This document shows positions 19,209 to 27,654 of a stretch of DNA of 64,000 nucleotides, one piece after another; the first letter of the stretch is position 1; every line of letters begins with the position of its first letter. Both the position numbers and the translations under genes were made by a program. The stretch comes from Chloroflexota bacterium (GTDB lineage Bacteria > Chloroflexota > Anaerolineae > Anaerolineales > Villigracilaceae): NCBI GenBank assembly GCA_016191845.1, contig JACPVF010000017.1, forward strand, positions 62,001 to 126,000, read 5' to 3'. The notes beneath the pieces are model-generated. The model did not search any database. It was given only the letters and a program-made list of their open reading frames with translations, and was not told the origin of the DNA.

Positions 19209-21571
19209 TGCAAGGTTTGCAGGTCCATATCTCGGGCATCGTGCAAGGGGTCGGCTTCCGACCCTTTGTCTATAACCTTGCCACGCGACTGGACCTGAAA
19301 GGCTGGGTGCGTAACACCTCGGCGGGCGTGGACATCGAAGTGGATGGCGAGCAGGATGTGCTGGATGCCTTTGTGCGAGCCCTGCGCGACGAAGCCCCGC
19401 CACTCTCGCGCATCGACGAGTTCACTGTTTTCTCCCGCCCTGCCAACGGATTCCGTTCCTTCGACATTGTCCATTCTGAGGCGCTCGAAGGCGCGTTCCA
19501 GCCGATCTCGCCGGATGTGTCCATCTGCCCCGACTGTCTGCGAGAACTCTTCGACCCATCCGACCGACGCTACCATTATCCCTTCATCAACTGCACCAAC
19601 TGCGGACCGCGCTTCACCATCATCAAGGACATTCCTTACGACCGTCCCAAGACGACCATGGCGGGCTTTCCGCTGTGTCCCGATTGCGAACGCGAATACA
19701 CTGACCCGACCAATCGACGATTTCATGCGCAACCTGTGGCCTGTCCCGTGTGTGGACCGCATGTCTGGTTGGAAGGTGTAGGGGCGGACGGCCGTCCGCC
19801 TATGCAGAACGATGACGCCATTGCTGAAACGCGCCGCCTTCTTGCCAATGGAAAGATCGTTGCCATCAAAGGTCTGGGCGGATTCCACCTGGCCTGCGAT
19901 GCGACCAATGCCAGCGCCGTGGCCGAACTCCGCGCCCGCAAGCTGCGCGTGGACAAGCCCTTCGCGCTGATGATGCCTGACCTCGAAACGATCGAGCAAC
20001 ATTGCTACGTCAGCGACGCTGAACGCGAACTACTGCAATCTGTAGCGCGGCCCATTGTTTTGCTTAAAAAGAGACCCGAGTCGAATATTGTGGAAGAAGT
20101 CTCGCCCAAACAGCAATGGCTGGGCGTGATGCTGCCCTACACACCATTGCATTATTTGCTGCTTGATCGTGGACTGTTGACCGACTACCGCTCGCCGTCC
20201 ATAGCATCCCCTTTGGGGACAGTCCTTGTCATGACCAGCGGTAACCTCAGCGAAGAACCCATCGCCACCAACAACGACGAAGCCCGTACGCGCCTGTCCA
20301 AACTGGCTGATGCCTTCTTGATGCATGACCGTGATATTCACGTGAGATGCGATGACTCGGTGGTGTGTGTTTTTGACGATGGACCATGGACTGTAGACCG
20401 TGATGCATTGCCCACTGTCCGCCGTCCACGGTCGGTGTATCCCATCCGCCGTTCACGCGGTTACTCTCCCTTCCCTGTCAAACTGCCCTTCGAGGTGCCG
20501 CAGCTTCTCGCCGCAGGCTCGGAGTTGAAGAATACTTTCTGCATCACCAACGGCAATTATGCTTTCCTCAGCCACCACATCGGCGACATGGAAAATTATG
20601 AAACTCTGAAATCCTATGAGCAAGGCGTGGAGCATTTTGAGCGCCTGTTCCGCGTCAAGCCTGTGGCGATTGCGCACGACATGCATCCTAATTATCTCGC
20701 CACGCGTTATGCCCAGGAGCGTGCCGAGCGCGAAGGCCTGCCGCTGATCGCAGTCCAGCATCATCACGCGCATGTCGCGGCCTGCATGGCCGAGCATGGA
20801 CTGAACGAACCCGTCATTGGCATCTCGTTCGATGGCACAGGCTACGGCGATGACGGCGCCATCTGGGGCGGGGAAGTGCTGGTCGCGGATTACATATCCT
20901 ATCAGCGCGCCACCCATCTGGATTATTTCCTGCTGCCAGGCGGGGACGCGGCCATCAAGCGCCCTGCGCGCACTGCCCTGGCCTTGCTCTGGTCCCTGGG
21001 CCTGGAGTGGGACGACCGCCTCGCGCCTGTTTTGGAGTTCTGCGCCGAGGACCAGGTCAAGCTGCGCATTCAGTTGGAAAAGAAGATCAACACACCACAG
21101 ACCTCCAGCATGGGCCGCCTGTTCGACGCGGCGGCGGCGTTGGCGGGTGTACGCCAAAAGGTCAACTACGAGGGGCAGGCGGCCATCGAGTTCGAGGCGT
21201 TGGCGGATGAGGCTGAGGCGGGGATCTACCCGTTCGAGCTGGATCAGGCCAAAATCCAGACGCGAAGCGCGGTGGAAGCCCTCGTCGCGGATGTGCTGGC
21301 GGGTGTCCCGTTTCCGAAGATCTCGGCCCGCTTCCACAATGGTGTCGCAAATGCCGTGCGCGTAGTCACACTGGACATCAGCAGGGATGTACAAATTAAG
21401 AAAGTCGTTCTGTCGGGCGGAGTCTGGCAGAATATCACACTATTACGACGAACATTATCACTATTGGAAAAAGATGGTTTCGAAGTATACATACATCGAG
21501 AGGTACCGACGAACGATGGCGGACTCTCGTTGGGGCAAGCTGTCATCGCTGCGAACAAGTTGAGATACTAA
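19208..21571 (+). CDS. hypF: Carbamoyltransferase HypF with two repeat-derived insertions
   Basis: 787 residues. It makes the thiocarbamate precursor of the cyanide ligands of [NiFe] hydrogenase. Order: acylphosphatase domain (1-90, GIVQGVGFRPFVY), two zinc fingers (CPDC...CTNC and CPDC...CPVC), YrdC-like domain (about 200-380) and Kae1-like carbamoyl-transfer domain (HHHAHVAACMAEHGL). Two stretches look foreign: residues about 191-199 are encoded by a GTAGGGGC-type palindrome, and about 392-410 by a GGTCTACGGTCC-type repeat also found at 53.3 kb. Both keep the frame and fall between or at edges of domains. The start ATG overlaps the hypB stop; an upstream ATG inside hypB is less likely. Confidence 0.93.
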   Translation: MQGLQVHISGIVQGVGFRPFVYNLATRLDLKGWVRNTSAGVDIEVDGEQDVLDAFVRALRDEAPPLSRIDEFTVFSRPANGFRSFDIVHSEALEGAFQPISPDVSICPDCLRELFDPSDRRYHYPFINCTNCGPRFTIIKDIPYDRPKTTMAGFPLCPDCEREYTDPTNRRFHAQPVACPVCGPHVWLEGVGADGRPPMQNDDAIAETRRLLANGKIVAIKGLGGFHLACDATNASAVAELRARKLRVDKPFALMMPDLETIEQHCYVSDAERELLQSVARPIVLLKKRPESNIVEEVSPKQQWLGVMLPYTPLHYLLLDRGLLTDYRSPSIASPLGTVLVMTSGNLSEEPIATNNDEARTRLSKLADAFLMHDRDIHVRCDDSVVCVFDDGPWTVDRDALPTVRRPRSVYPIRRSRGYSPFPVKLPFEVPQLLAAGSELKNTFCITNGNYAFLSHHIGDMENYETLKSYEQGVEHFERLFRVKPVAIAHDMHPNYLATRYAQERAEREGLPLIAVQHHHAHVAACMAEHGLNEPVIGISFDGTGYGDDGAIWGGEVLVADYISYQRATHLDYFLLPGGDAAIKRPARTALALLWSLGLEWDDRLAPVLEFCAEDQVKLRIQLEKKINTPQTSSMGRLFDAAAALAGVRQKVNYEGQAAIEFEALADEAEAGIYPFELDQAKIQTRSAVEALVADVLAGVPFPKISARFHNGVANAVRVVTLDISRDVQIKKVVLSGGVWQNITLLRRTLSLLEKDGFEVYIHREVPTNDGGLSLGQAVIAANKLRY
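19778..19803. repeat. GTAGGGGC-family palindrome inside hypF
   Basis: GTAGGGGCGGACG followed by its near complement; 19783-19800 is a perfect 18-base palindrome. The same GTAGGGGC start occurs in hairpins at 46185, 50466 and 63784. Here it lies in frame within hypF, between the second zinc finger and the YrdC domain. Confidence 0.7.
20381..20437. repeat. GGTCTACGGTCC-family repeat inside hypF
   Basis: Contains GGACCATGGACTGTAGACCG and, further on, CCGCCGTCCACGGTC. Related strings (GGACGGTAGACGGCGGACGG and GGTCCACGGTCAATGG) make up the ilvD-ilvB spacer at 53.3 kb. It adds about 19 residues after the conserved RCDDSVV motif of HypF, where homologues run almost directly into RRxRGY. Confidence 0.65.
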
Positions 21572-21595
21572 AGGTCTCCAAGACCTTTAGTATCT
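21563..21595 (+). repeat. 15-bp perfect hairpin over the hypF stop codon
   Basis: Arm AGATACTAAAGGTCT (21563-21577), loop CCA, and exact complement (21581-21595). The hypF stop codon is in the left arm and the hypC Shine-Dalgarno begins just after. It has no T-run, so it is probably a repeat or message-stability element, not a terminator. Confidence 0.65.
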
Positions 21596-21610
21596 GACAA
21601 GGAGCATATT

Positions 21611-21868
21611 ATGTGTTTGGGTGTACCAGGCAAGATCGTTGAGACGTATGAAAAGGGCGGGTTGAAAATGGCCAGGGTGGACTTCGGCGGAGTCTTCCGC
21701 GAAGCCTGCCTCGATTACGTGCCCGAGGCCCGGGTGGGCGAGTATTGTGTGATCCACGTTGGGTTCGCGATCAGCGTGTTGAGCGAGGAAGATGCGCTCG
21801 AAACGCTTGACCTGTTGCGTCAGATCGGCAGCCTCGAAGAAGAACTGGGGACTGGATCAGCTGCATGA
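21611..21868 (+). CDS. hypC: Hydrogenase maturation chaperone HypC
   Basis: 85 residues, starting MCLGVPGKI with the essential Cys2 that binds HypD and the iron centre. It carries the Fe(CN)2CO unit and delivers it to the large subunit. Preceded by AAGGAG; its stop overlaps the hypD start (ATGA). Confidence 0.95.
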   Translation: MCLGVPGKIVETYEKGGLKMARVDFGGVFREACLDYVPEARVGEYCVIHVGFAISVLSEEDALETLDLLRQIGSLEEELGTGSAA

Positions 21869-22956
21869 AGTACGTGACCGAATATCGTGACGCGGCGCTG
21901 GTGAAGAGCGTGATCGAAGAGATCCGCCGCACGGTGACGCGTCCGTGGACTTTGATGGAGATCTGCGGCGGGCAGACGCATGCCATCGTGCGGCACGGCA
22001 TCGACCAGTTGCTGCCGCCCGAGATCGAGCTGGTGCATGGCCCGGGCTGCCCCGTGTGCGTGACTCCGCTGGAGTTGATCGACAAGGCCTTGGAGATCGC
22101 TGCGCGCCCAGACGTCATCTTCTGTTCGTATGGCGACATGCTGCGCGTGCCTGGTTCGAAGCGCGACCTGTTCTCAGTCAAGGCGCAGGGCGGGGACGTG
22201 CGCGTAGTCTATTCGCCGCTGGATGCAGTGGCGTTGGCGCAGCAGCATCCAGACAAGCAGGTGGTCTTCTTTGCCATCGGTTTCGAGACGACCGCGCCGC
22301 CGAACGTGATGAGCGTGTTGCAGGCGCAGAAGCTGGGTCTGAAGAATTATTCCATTCTGGTTTCGCATGTGCGCGTACCGCCTGCGATCAATGCCATTCT
22401 GAGTTCACCTCACAACCGCGTGCAGGGATTCCTGCTGGCGGGACATGTCAGTGCGGTGATGGGTTATTGGGAATATCCGCCGCTGGTGGAGAAATTCAGA
22501 ATCCCAATGGTGGTGACGGGCTTCGAACCGCTCGATATTGTGCAGGGAATCCTGACCACGGTGCAATTGCTCGAAGCGGGTAAGATTGAGGTGGCCAATG
22601 CCTATCAGCGTGCGGTGACCTTTGATGGCCTGAAGCCTGCCCAGGCGGCGATCAACAAGGTCTTCATGGAATGCGACCGCAAGTGGCGCGGCATCGGCAT
22701 GATTCCCATGAGCGGCTGGTGCCTGCGCCCCGAGTTCGGTGAGTACAACGCCGAGAAGCGCTTCGACGTGGCCGACATCCACGCCGAAGAGTCGCCGCTG
22801 TGCATCGCGGGTGAGATCCTGCAAGGGTTGAAGAAGCCGCATCATTGTCCCGCTTTTGGCAAACAGTGCACGCCCGAAAATCCGCTCGGCGCGACGATGG
22901 TCTCGTCTGAGGGCGCGTGCGCGGCGTATTATAAGTACAAGAGAGTGGAAGCGTAA
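21865..22956 (+). CDS. hypD: Hydrogenase maturation iron-sulfur protein HypD
   Basis: 363 residues. It is the scaffold on which the Fe(CN)2CO moiety is assembled. Visible family motifs are [23 protein letters not shown] (Cys residues), and the C-terminal [4Fe-4S] region with [20 protein letters not shown] preceded by further Cys (CIAGEILQG). Start overlaps hypC by four bases; hypE begins two bases after the stop, so translation is coupled. Confidence 0.95.
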   Translation: MKYVTEYRDAALVKSVIEEIRRTVTRPWTLMEICGGQTHAIVRHGIDQLLPPEIELVHGPGCPVCVTPLELIDKALEIAARPDVIFCSYGDMLRVPGSKRDLFSVKAQGGDVRVVYSPLDAVALAQQHPDKQVVFFAIGFETTAPPNVMSVLQAQKLGLKNYSILVSHVRVPPAINAILSSPHNRVQGFLLAGHVSAVMGYWEYPPLVEKFRIPMVVTGFEPLDIVQGILTTVQLLEAGKIEVANAYQRAVTFDGLKPAQAAINKVFMECDRKWRGIGMIPMSGWCLRPEFGEYNAEKRFDVADIHAEESPLCIAGEILQGLKKPHHCPAFGKQCTPENPLGATMVSSEGACAAYYKYKRVEA

Positions 22957-22957
22957 T

Positions 22958-24025
22958 ATGACCGATGAAACAGTAAACATCGAAGGCGCAGTGTGTGCGC
23001 CGCCTTTGCCACACAACGAACAGATCGTCATGGGACATGGCGCGGGCGGACGCATGAGTCACCAGTTGATCCAGAAGGCCTTCGTGCCCGCATTCCAGAA
23101 TCCAGCCTTGCAGCAGGGAGACGACGCGGCGTTGGTCGTGCCTGACGGGCTGCGACAGAAATTGTCGATCAGCACCGACGCACATGTGGTCTGGCCGTTG
23201 TTTTTCCCTGGCGGCGACATCGGCAAGCTGGCCGTGTGTGGCACGGTCAACGATGTGGCCATGCTGGGCGCAAAGCCGCTCTATCTCACCGCTGGCTTCA
23301 TCCTCGAAGAAGGTTTGCAAATGGACACGCTCAAACGCGTGATCGAGTCCATGCGGCAGGCGGCCGAGGAGGCGGGCGTGCAGATCGTGGCGGGCGATAC
23401 CAAGGTCGTGCAGAAGGGCAAGGCCGATGGCCTGTACATCACCACGGCGGGAGTGGGCGTGGTGCGCGAAGGCGTGAACGTCAGCGGTGCGAACGCCAGA
23501 CCTGGCGATGTGGTGCTCCTCTCGGGCAGCATCGGCGACCACGGCATCGCGGTCCTCGGCGCGCGCGGCGAACTGGGATTCGAATCCAGCCTGCAAAGCG
23601 ACGTGGCGCCGCTCAATCATCTGATCGCGGCCATGCTGGACGCCAGCCCGAACGTCCACGTGCTTCGTGACCCTACGCGCGGCGGGTTGGCTACCACGCT
23701 CAACGAGATCGCGGGTCAATCAGGGGTGGGCATCGTCCTCGATGAAGAGACCATCCCCGTGCATCCCGAGGTCAACGCGGCCTGCGAGATGCTGGGCTTC
23801 GATCCGCTGTACGTGGCGAACGAGGGTAAGCTGATCGCCATCGTGGCGCACGAAGATGCGGAGAAGGTGCTGGCCGCAATGAAGCAGACCCGCTATGGGG
23901 AAGGGGCGGTCGCCATCGGTGAGGTGGCTGCCGAGCCGAAGGGCCGTGTCCTGCTCAAGACTGCGTTGGGCAGCACCCGTGTGGTGGACATGCTGGCGGG
24001 TGAGATGTTGCCGCGAATCTGCTAA
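22958..24025 (+). CDS. hypE: Hydrogenase maturation dehydratase HypE
   Basis: 355 residues, PurM-like ATP-binding enzyme that dehydrates the thiocarbamate received from HypF into a thiocyanate. The conserved GHGAGGRMSHQLI start, DDAALVVPDG, and the C-terminal PRIC tail with the acceptor Cys are all present. The start is taken at the ATG immediately after the hypD stop; an earlier in-frame ATG lies deep inside hypD and is rejected. Last gene of the operon; a glycosidase gene converges on it 24 bases away. Confidence 0.95.
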   Translation: MTDETVNIEGAVCAPPLPHNEQIVMGHGAGGRMSHQLIQKAFVPAFQNPALQQGDDAALVVPDGLRQKLSISTDAHVVWPLFFPGGDIGKLAVCGTVNDVAMLGAKPLYLTAGFILEEGLQMDTLKRVIESMRQAAEEAGVQIVAGDTKVVQKGKADGLYITTAGVGVVREGVNVSGANARPGDVVLLSGSIGDHGIAVLGARGELGFESSLQSDVAPLNHLIAAMLDASPNVHVLRDPTRGGLATTLNEIAGQSGVGIVLDEETIPVHPEVNAACEMLGFDPLYVANEGKLIAIVAHEDAEKVLAAMKQTRYGEGAVAIGEVAAEPKGRVLLKTALGSTRVVDMLAGEMLPRIC

Positions 24026-24049
24026 GGTGAAATAAATATTCCTGTTCCG

Positions 24050-25291
24050 CTACGGGAGCGTTTTAAATATTTCATCTACGATTTGCCGAGCCTGATCGAA
24101 AGACGTGACAAGTTTATCCGACAGGAGCGCGCGCAATGCCTTGTTCCGATCATGTTCTACCACGGCCTGCGCAGTGAGCATTTCGAATGCGCAATGACTT
24201 TCGAGCATGACCTGGATGTCAGTCGAAAAATGAAGAGGATTTGGGGGTTGTAAGATGCCATTTCTTACTTCCACGAGTGTTTCTATAACGGCTTTTTCTG
24301 GCAAACCCGTCAATGCGCCATGATTCTCGATATTCAACGGGAAAATCCCGTCTCGTTTTTCGGCAAGAGTCACCAACAGAGGGGCGACAATCTTTTCGTA
24401 CCAGATCGCTCCCCGGGTCCGTAGTGTAGAAGGAGCGGAACCTGTCCCAGGCTTCCAACGTTGAAAATCTTCCAGCATGGAAGCGCCCAATTCAATCAGT
24501 TCTTGTGCTCTTGCGGGTCTGCCTGAAGTTTCCTTTAGAATTCGGTCAGGATGAAAGTAATACCGTATGAACGGGGATGGGATTGCTCCCAGCGCCCGCA
24601 CCAACTCAGGATCCACATGCAGTTTGGGCAGGCGTTCCACCTGTGCGAGGACCTCGGGAAGACGGTCCCGCCCTGCTTGGTGTACTGCCGTGATCCAACT
24701 GTGATGGTTCATGCCCCCTAGTCGGAAATCAAGTTCGGTCCGTGGAATGCCGAGCAAACCGGCCACACCCTCCATCATCACAACGGGTAATTCGCACAGC
24801 CCTATGATGTTCACATTCGTATATGTGCGAATGGCATATTGCAACAGGCTGCAGGGATTGGTCAGATTAAGCAGAATGATGTTTGGTGAGCTCCGCTCCA
24901 TGATATGGCAAAAATTCAAAACCACCGGCAGGCTTCGACAGGCATTGCTGAAGCCACCAGGGCCCAGAGTCTCTTCGCCGGGAATGCCGAAGCGGTGCGG
25001 GAAAGTCTCATCGAAGAGCCTTCCCTCGAGTCCGCCGGGCCGAATCTGATTGACACAATACGCAGCCCCTTCCAATGCCCGCTCGAAATCAGTTGTAACG
25101 GATACCTGAATGTACGCCTTGGAACCGTGTATCACTTCCTGCGAGACGCTTTGAACAAGTTTGAGTCTTTCCGTATTTCTGCCGACTAACACAATTTCAT
25201 AACCTGCATGAGGGGAACAGCGAGCAATGGCTTCCGCCAATAGTGGGGTGGATAGCGAACTCCCCCCTAGCACAACGACCTTGATTCTCAT
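24050..25291 (-). CDS. NAD-dependent glycoside hydrolase family 4 enzyme
   Basis: 413 residues. GH4 enzymes hydrolyse glycosides, often 6-phosphorylated ones, by a redox mechanism needing NAD and Mn. The Rossmann start (VVVLGGSSLSTPLL), the NP-loop (LLNLTNPCSLL), the metal Cys in IGLCELP and the metal His in GGMNHHSW are visible. It is divergent from a PTS operon, so a phosphorylated disaccharide or glycoside produced by that PTS is a likely substrate; alpha- or beta- and galacto- or gluco-specificity cannot be read from the sequence. AAAGGA precedes the ATG. Confidence 0.87.
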   Translation of the reverse strand: MRIKVVVLGGSSLSTPLLAEAIARCSPHAGYEIVLVGRNTERLKLVQSVSQEVIHGSKAYIQVSVTTDFERALEGAAYCVNQIRPGGLEGRLFDETFPHRFGIPGEETLGPGGFSNACRSLPVVLNFCHIMERSSPNIILLNLTNPCSLLQYAIRTYTNVNIIGLCELPVVMMEGVAGLLGIPRTELDFRLGGMNHHSWITAVHQAGRDRLPEVLAQVERLPKLHVDPELVRALGAIPSPFIRYYFHPDRILKETSGRPARAQELIELGASMLEDFQRWKPGTGSAPSTLRTRGAIWYEKIVAPLLVTLAEKRDGIFPLNIENHGALTGLPEKAVIETLVEVRNGILQPPNPLHFSTDIQVMLESHCAFEMLTAQAVVEHDRNKALRALLSDKLVTSFDQARQIVDEIFKTLP

Positions 25292-25617
25292 ATTCCTTTA
25301 CCTCGCTATCCGAATGGAATGCCTTCGAAGAATCAACATTCAACTTGGCACAATCACATTGGGTAATGGTATGTGCAAATCGAATATTTAATTATAGGAG
25401 TGGAATCTCTCGAATTTATCGACCATTCTGATCATTTTTTGTGGACCCCCAGGTGAATAATTCTTCATTTATAAATTGGTGTAATTGTTGATTAATTCCT
25501 TGCAAAAATGATATGATTTAGATGATTCTCAACCTGTTTTTTTGCTACTATTAATCTAATTTTAGACTGTATTTTGTCTAGGTAGATTCTGTAGTACTTT
25601 TGGACCACTCCCATCAT
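25292..25617. promoter_or_regulatory. AT-rich divergent promoter region between the GH4 gene and the PTS operon
   Basis: About 326 bases, clearly more AT-rich than the surroundings. On the plus strand TTGATT (25488-25493), an 18-base spacer and TATGAT (25512-25517) form a possible promoter for the PTS operon. No terminator, leader gene or clear operator palindrome was found, though the region is long enough to hold several sites. Confidence 0.45.
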
Positions 25618-27183
25618 ATGGATGTTCCGTTGACTTCAGTACAGGTTGCGATCTTGCTCGAACTGGAAGAGGCTCGAGCGCCGGTCTTTGCAGATACGAT
25701 TGCGAAGAAATTTGGCCTGTCCAGTGGGGTTATTCGGTATAACATTTCTGCGATCAATACCTGGCTGCAGCCGCGCTTTGGTCACATCGTCTCCCGTCCC
25801 AAGTTGGGTTATAAACTGGATATTGAAGAATCATGCCGCGAGTCCCTGCTCAACGAATTGAACCGGGTCAGGGTACAGGCGGTTTATTCCCCGGCAGAAC
25901 GCAAACAATTGCTGATCTTTGAGCTCCTGTGCAGTTCCGATTATCAGTCTCTCGAAAACCTCGCCAGGAGAGTCTCCCTTTCAAAAGCCACCCTTCTCCG
26001 GGAGTTAAGCATTGTCGAGGAGCGGCTCGCCGGTCAGCAGATCTTTTTGCAAAAACGCCCTCGTCGTGGAACAAGGGTTGTTGGCCCGGAGATCGCCATC
26101 CGCCACATGTTGGTGTTGTTGATCCTCGAAGTGGTTCCAGAAGTGACCTTGATGAAGTTGATCCAGTGGGGAATCGATGAGCAAAAGTCCAGCAATAATT
26201 TTTTGCACCCTGTTCAAAATGACATTATTCAAGTGCTGAAAACCTGGGACCTCCCTGGGGCGATGCGGCTCCTGAATCGCATGGAGGATGAGTTCTCGCT
26301 CGAATTTGGAGATAGCCGCTTCCTGTACCTGGCCCTGTATTGGGCCGTGGCTCTCTTCCGTTGTCGAAATGGACAGGTGGTGTCCATGCCCGGGGAATAC
26401 ACCGAGACGGCGCTTAGCGAAAAGGAAACAGGCGTCCTTCGGATGATCGAAGACGTTTACTTTCAGGAGAACCATCAGCACTTGCCCCAGGCTGAGGCGT
26501 TAGTCTTCCTGTTGGAGATCTTTTCCTCGCCGCGCAACAGCGACACGCTGACCGATGAACCCAGGGAACTTAAGCTCGATAACAAACACGTGGTTGCGCT
26601 TGCAGACCGCTTGGTGGGGCAGGTGGGGAAAATCACAGGGCGTGAGATCAATAATCCTGAATTGCTCGAACGCATGCAAAAGCACCTTGGGAACATGCTT
26701 GTCCGTTTCAAGTACAACCTGCCCATCGACAATCCCTTTGCAAATGACGTGATCCGCTCCTACCCGGACATTTGGCAGGCCACCGTGGATGCGATCAAGA
26801 CCCTCAGCCCGGAGTTGGGGGATCTGAGTCGCGAAGAGACGGCCTTCCTGGCGATGTATTTTGTCCTGGCCAGACAGATGGAGGAGAATGGAAAAAATAA
26901 AAAGCACTCCCCACGCGTGATTGTAGTTTGCCCCACGGGTGGGGTCTCCGTATGGATGCTGGTCTCCAGATTGAAAACCGAGATTCCCAACCTCGAGATC
27001 GTTGCCAACGTGTCGCTGCGGGAACTGTCTCGTATGGACAAGACCAATGTGGACGCCATCATCACCACAGCCCGTAATGTTGCAGACCGCGATCTGCCGG
27101 TGATTTGTGTAACCCCCTTCCTGTCTGAAGACGATATTCTCAAAATCAAAAAACAGTTCAGGGCCTGGGGTTATCCGTTTTAG
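25618..27183 (+). CDS. PRD-containing transcriptional regulator with PTS EIIB domain (BglG/MtlR type)
   Basis: 521 residues. N-terminal helix-turn-helix (VFADTIAKKFGLSSGVIRYN), a second Mga-like helix-turn-helix (LENLARRVSLSKATLLREL), one or two PRD domains (about 170-405, ending LSREETAFLAMYFVLARQ) and a C-terminal EIIB-like domain (VIVVCPTGGVSVWML with its phosphorylatable Cys). Such activators are switched by PTS-dependent phosphorylation and control their own operon. It is the first gene of the PTS cluster. Start set at ATG; a TTG six codons earlier is possible. Confidence 0.88.
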   Translation: MDVPLTSVQVAILLELEEARAPVFADTIAKKFGLSSGVIRYNISAINTWLQPRFGHIVSRPKLGYKLDIEESCRESLLNELNRVRVQAVYSPAERKQLLIFELLCSSDYQSLENLARRVSLSKATLLRELSIVEERLAGQQIFLQKRPRRGTRVVGPEIAIRHMLVLLILEVVPEVTLMKLIQWGIDEQKSSNNFLHPVQNDIIQVLKTWDLPGAMRLLNRMEDEFSLEFGDSRFLYLALYWAVALFRCRNGQVVSMPGEYTETALSEKETGVLRMIEDVYFQENHQHLPQAEALVFLLEIFSSPRNSDTLTDEPRELKLDNKHVVALADRLVGQVGKITGREINNPELLERMQKHLGNMLVRFKYNLPIDNPFANDVIRSYPDIWQATVDAIKTLSPELGDLSREETAFLAMYFVLARQMEENGKNKKHSPRVIVVCPTGGVSVWMLVSRLKTEIPNLEIVANVSLRELSRMDKTNVDAIITTARNVADRDLPVICVTPFLSEDDILKIKKQFRAWGYPF

Positions 27184-27239
27184 CGAAGACGTATCGATAT
27201 TTCGTACCGACAATTTTTTCACCACCCAACGGAGGAAGA

Positions 27240-27530
27240 ATGCCAGTAAAAAGGATCATCGTAGCTTGTGGATCGGGGGTCGCCACATCGAACGTTGCTG
27301 CAGAGAAATTACGGAATCTGCTGCGGGAACGCGGAATCCAGGCGGAGGTACGTGCTGTTGATATGAAAAGCCTGGAGTCGGAGGCGCGGTTGGCGGACTT
27401 GCTCGTGTCCATCACGCCTTACGCCTCCCGTGACAACGAACTTCCGATCCCTGTTCTGAGCGGCATCCCCCTGCTCACGGGCGTGGGCGTGGGGCCGCTG
27501 ATCGACAAGATCGCCGAAATGACAAAGTAG
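27240..27530 (+). CDS. PTS enzyme IIB, galactitol type
   Basis: 96 residues. The phosphocysteine motif ACGSGVATSNVAAEKL at the N-terminus is typical of the galactitol-family IIB (GatB/SgcB). It accepts phosphate from EIIA and passes it to the sugar carried by EIIC, the next gene. Preceded by GGAGGAAGA. Confidence 0.9.
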   Translation: MPVKRIIVACGSGVATSNVAAEKLRNLLRERGIQAEVRAVDMKSLESEARLADLLVSITPYASRDNELPIPVLSGIPLLTGVGVGPLIDKIAEMTK

Positions 27531-27654
27531 GGACATTGCAGTTGCCCATGGAATGCGCGGAAGGAGGCTCGAGCCTATAAGATCAAAATCATCACCTTGT
27601 AAAGTTCTGTTCTCTGTGGATTTAAGTTCCGAAACCTAACAAGGAGAATCAAGA

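Noticed and set aside
24026-24070. Terminator between hypE and the GH4 gene
   Set aside because: Only weak, interrupted complementarity (AAATATT-type arms) is present and it overlaps the end of the GH4 gene; not strong enough to call.
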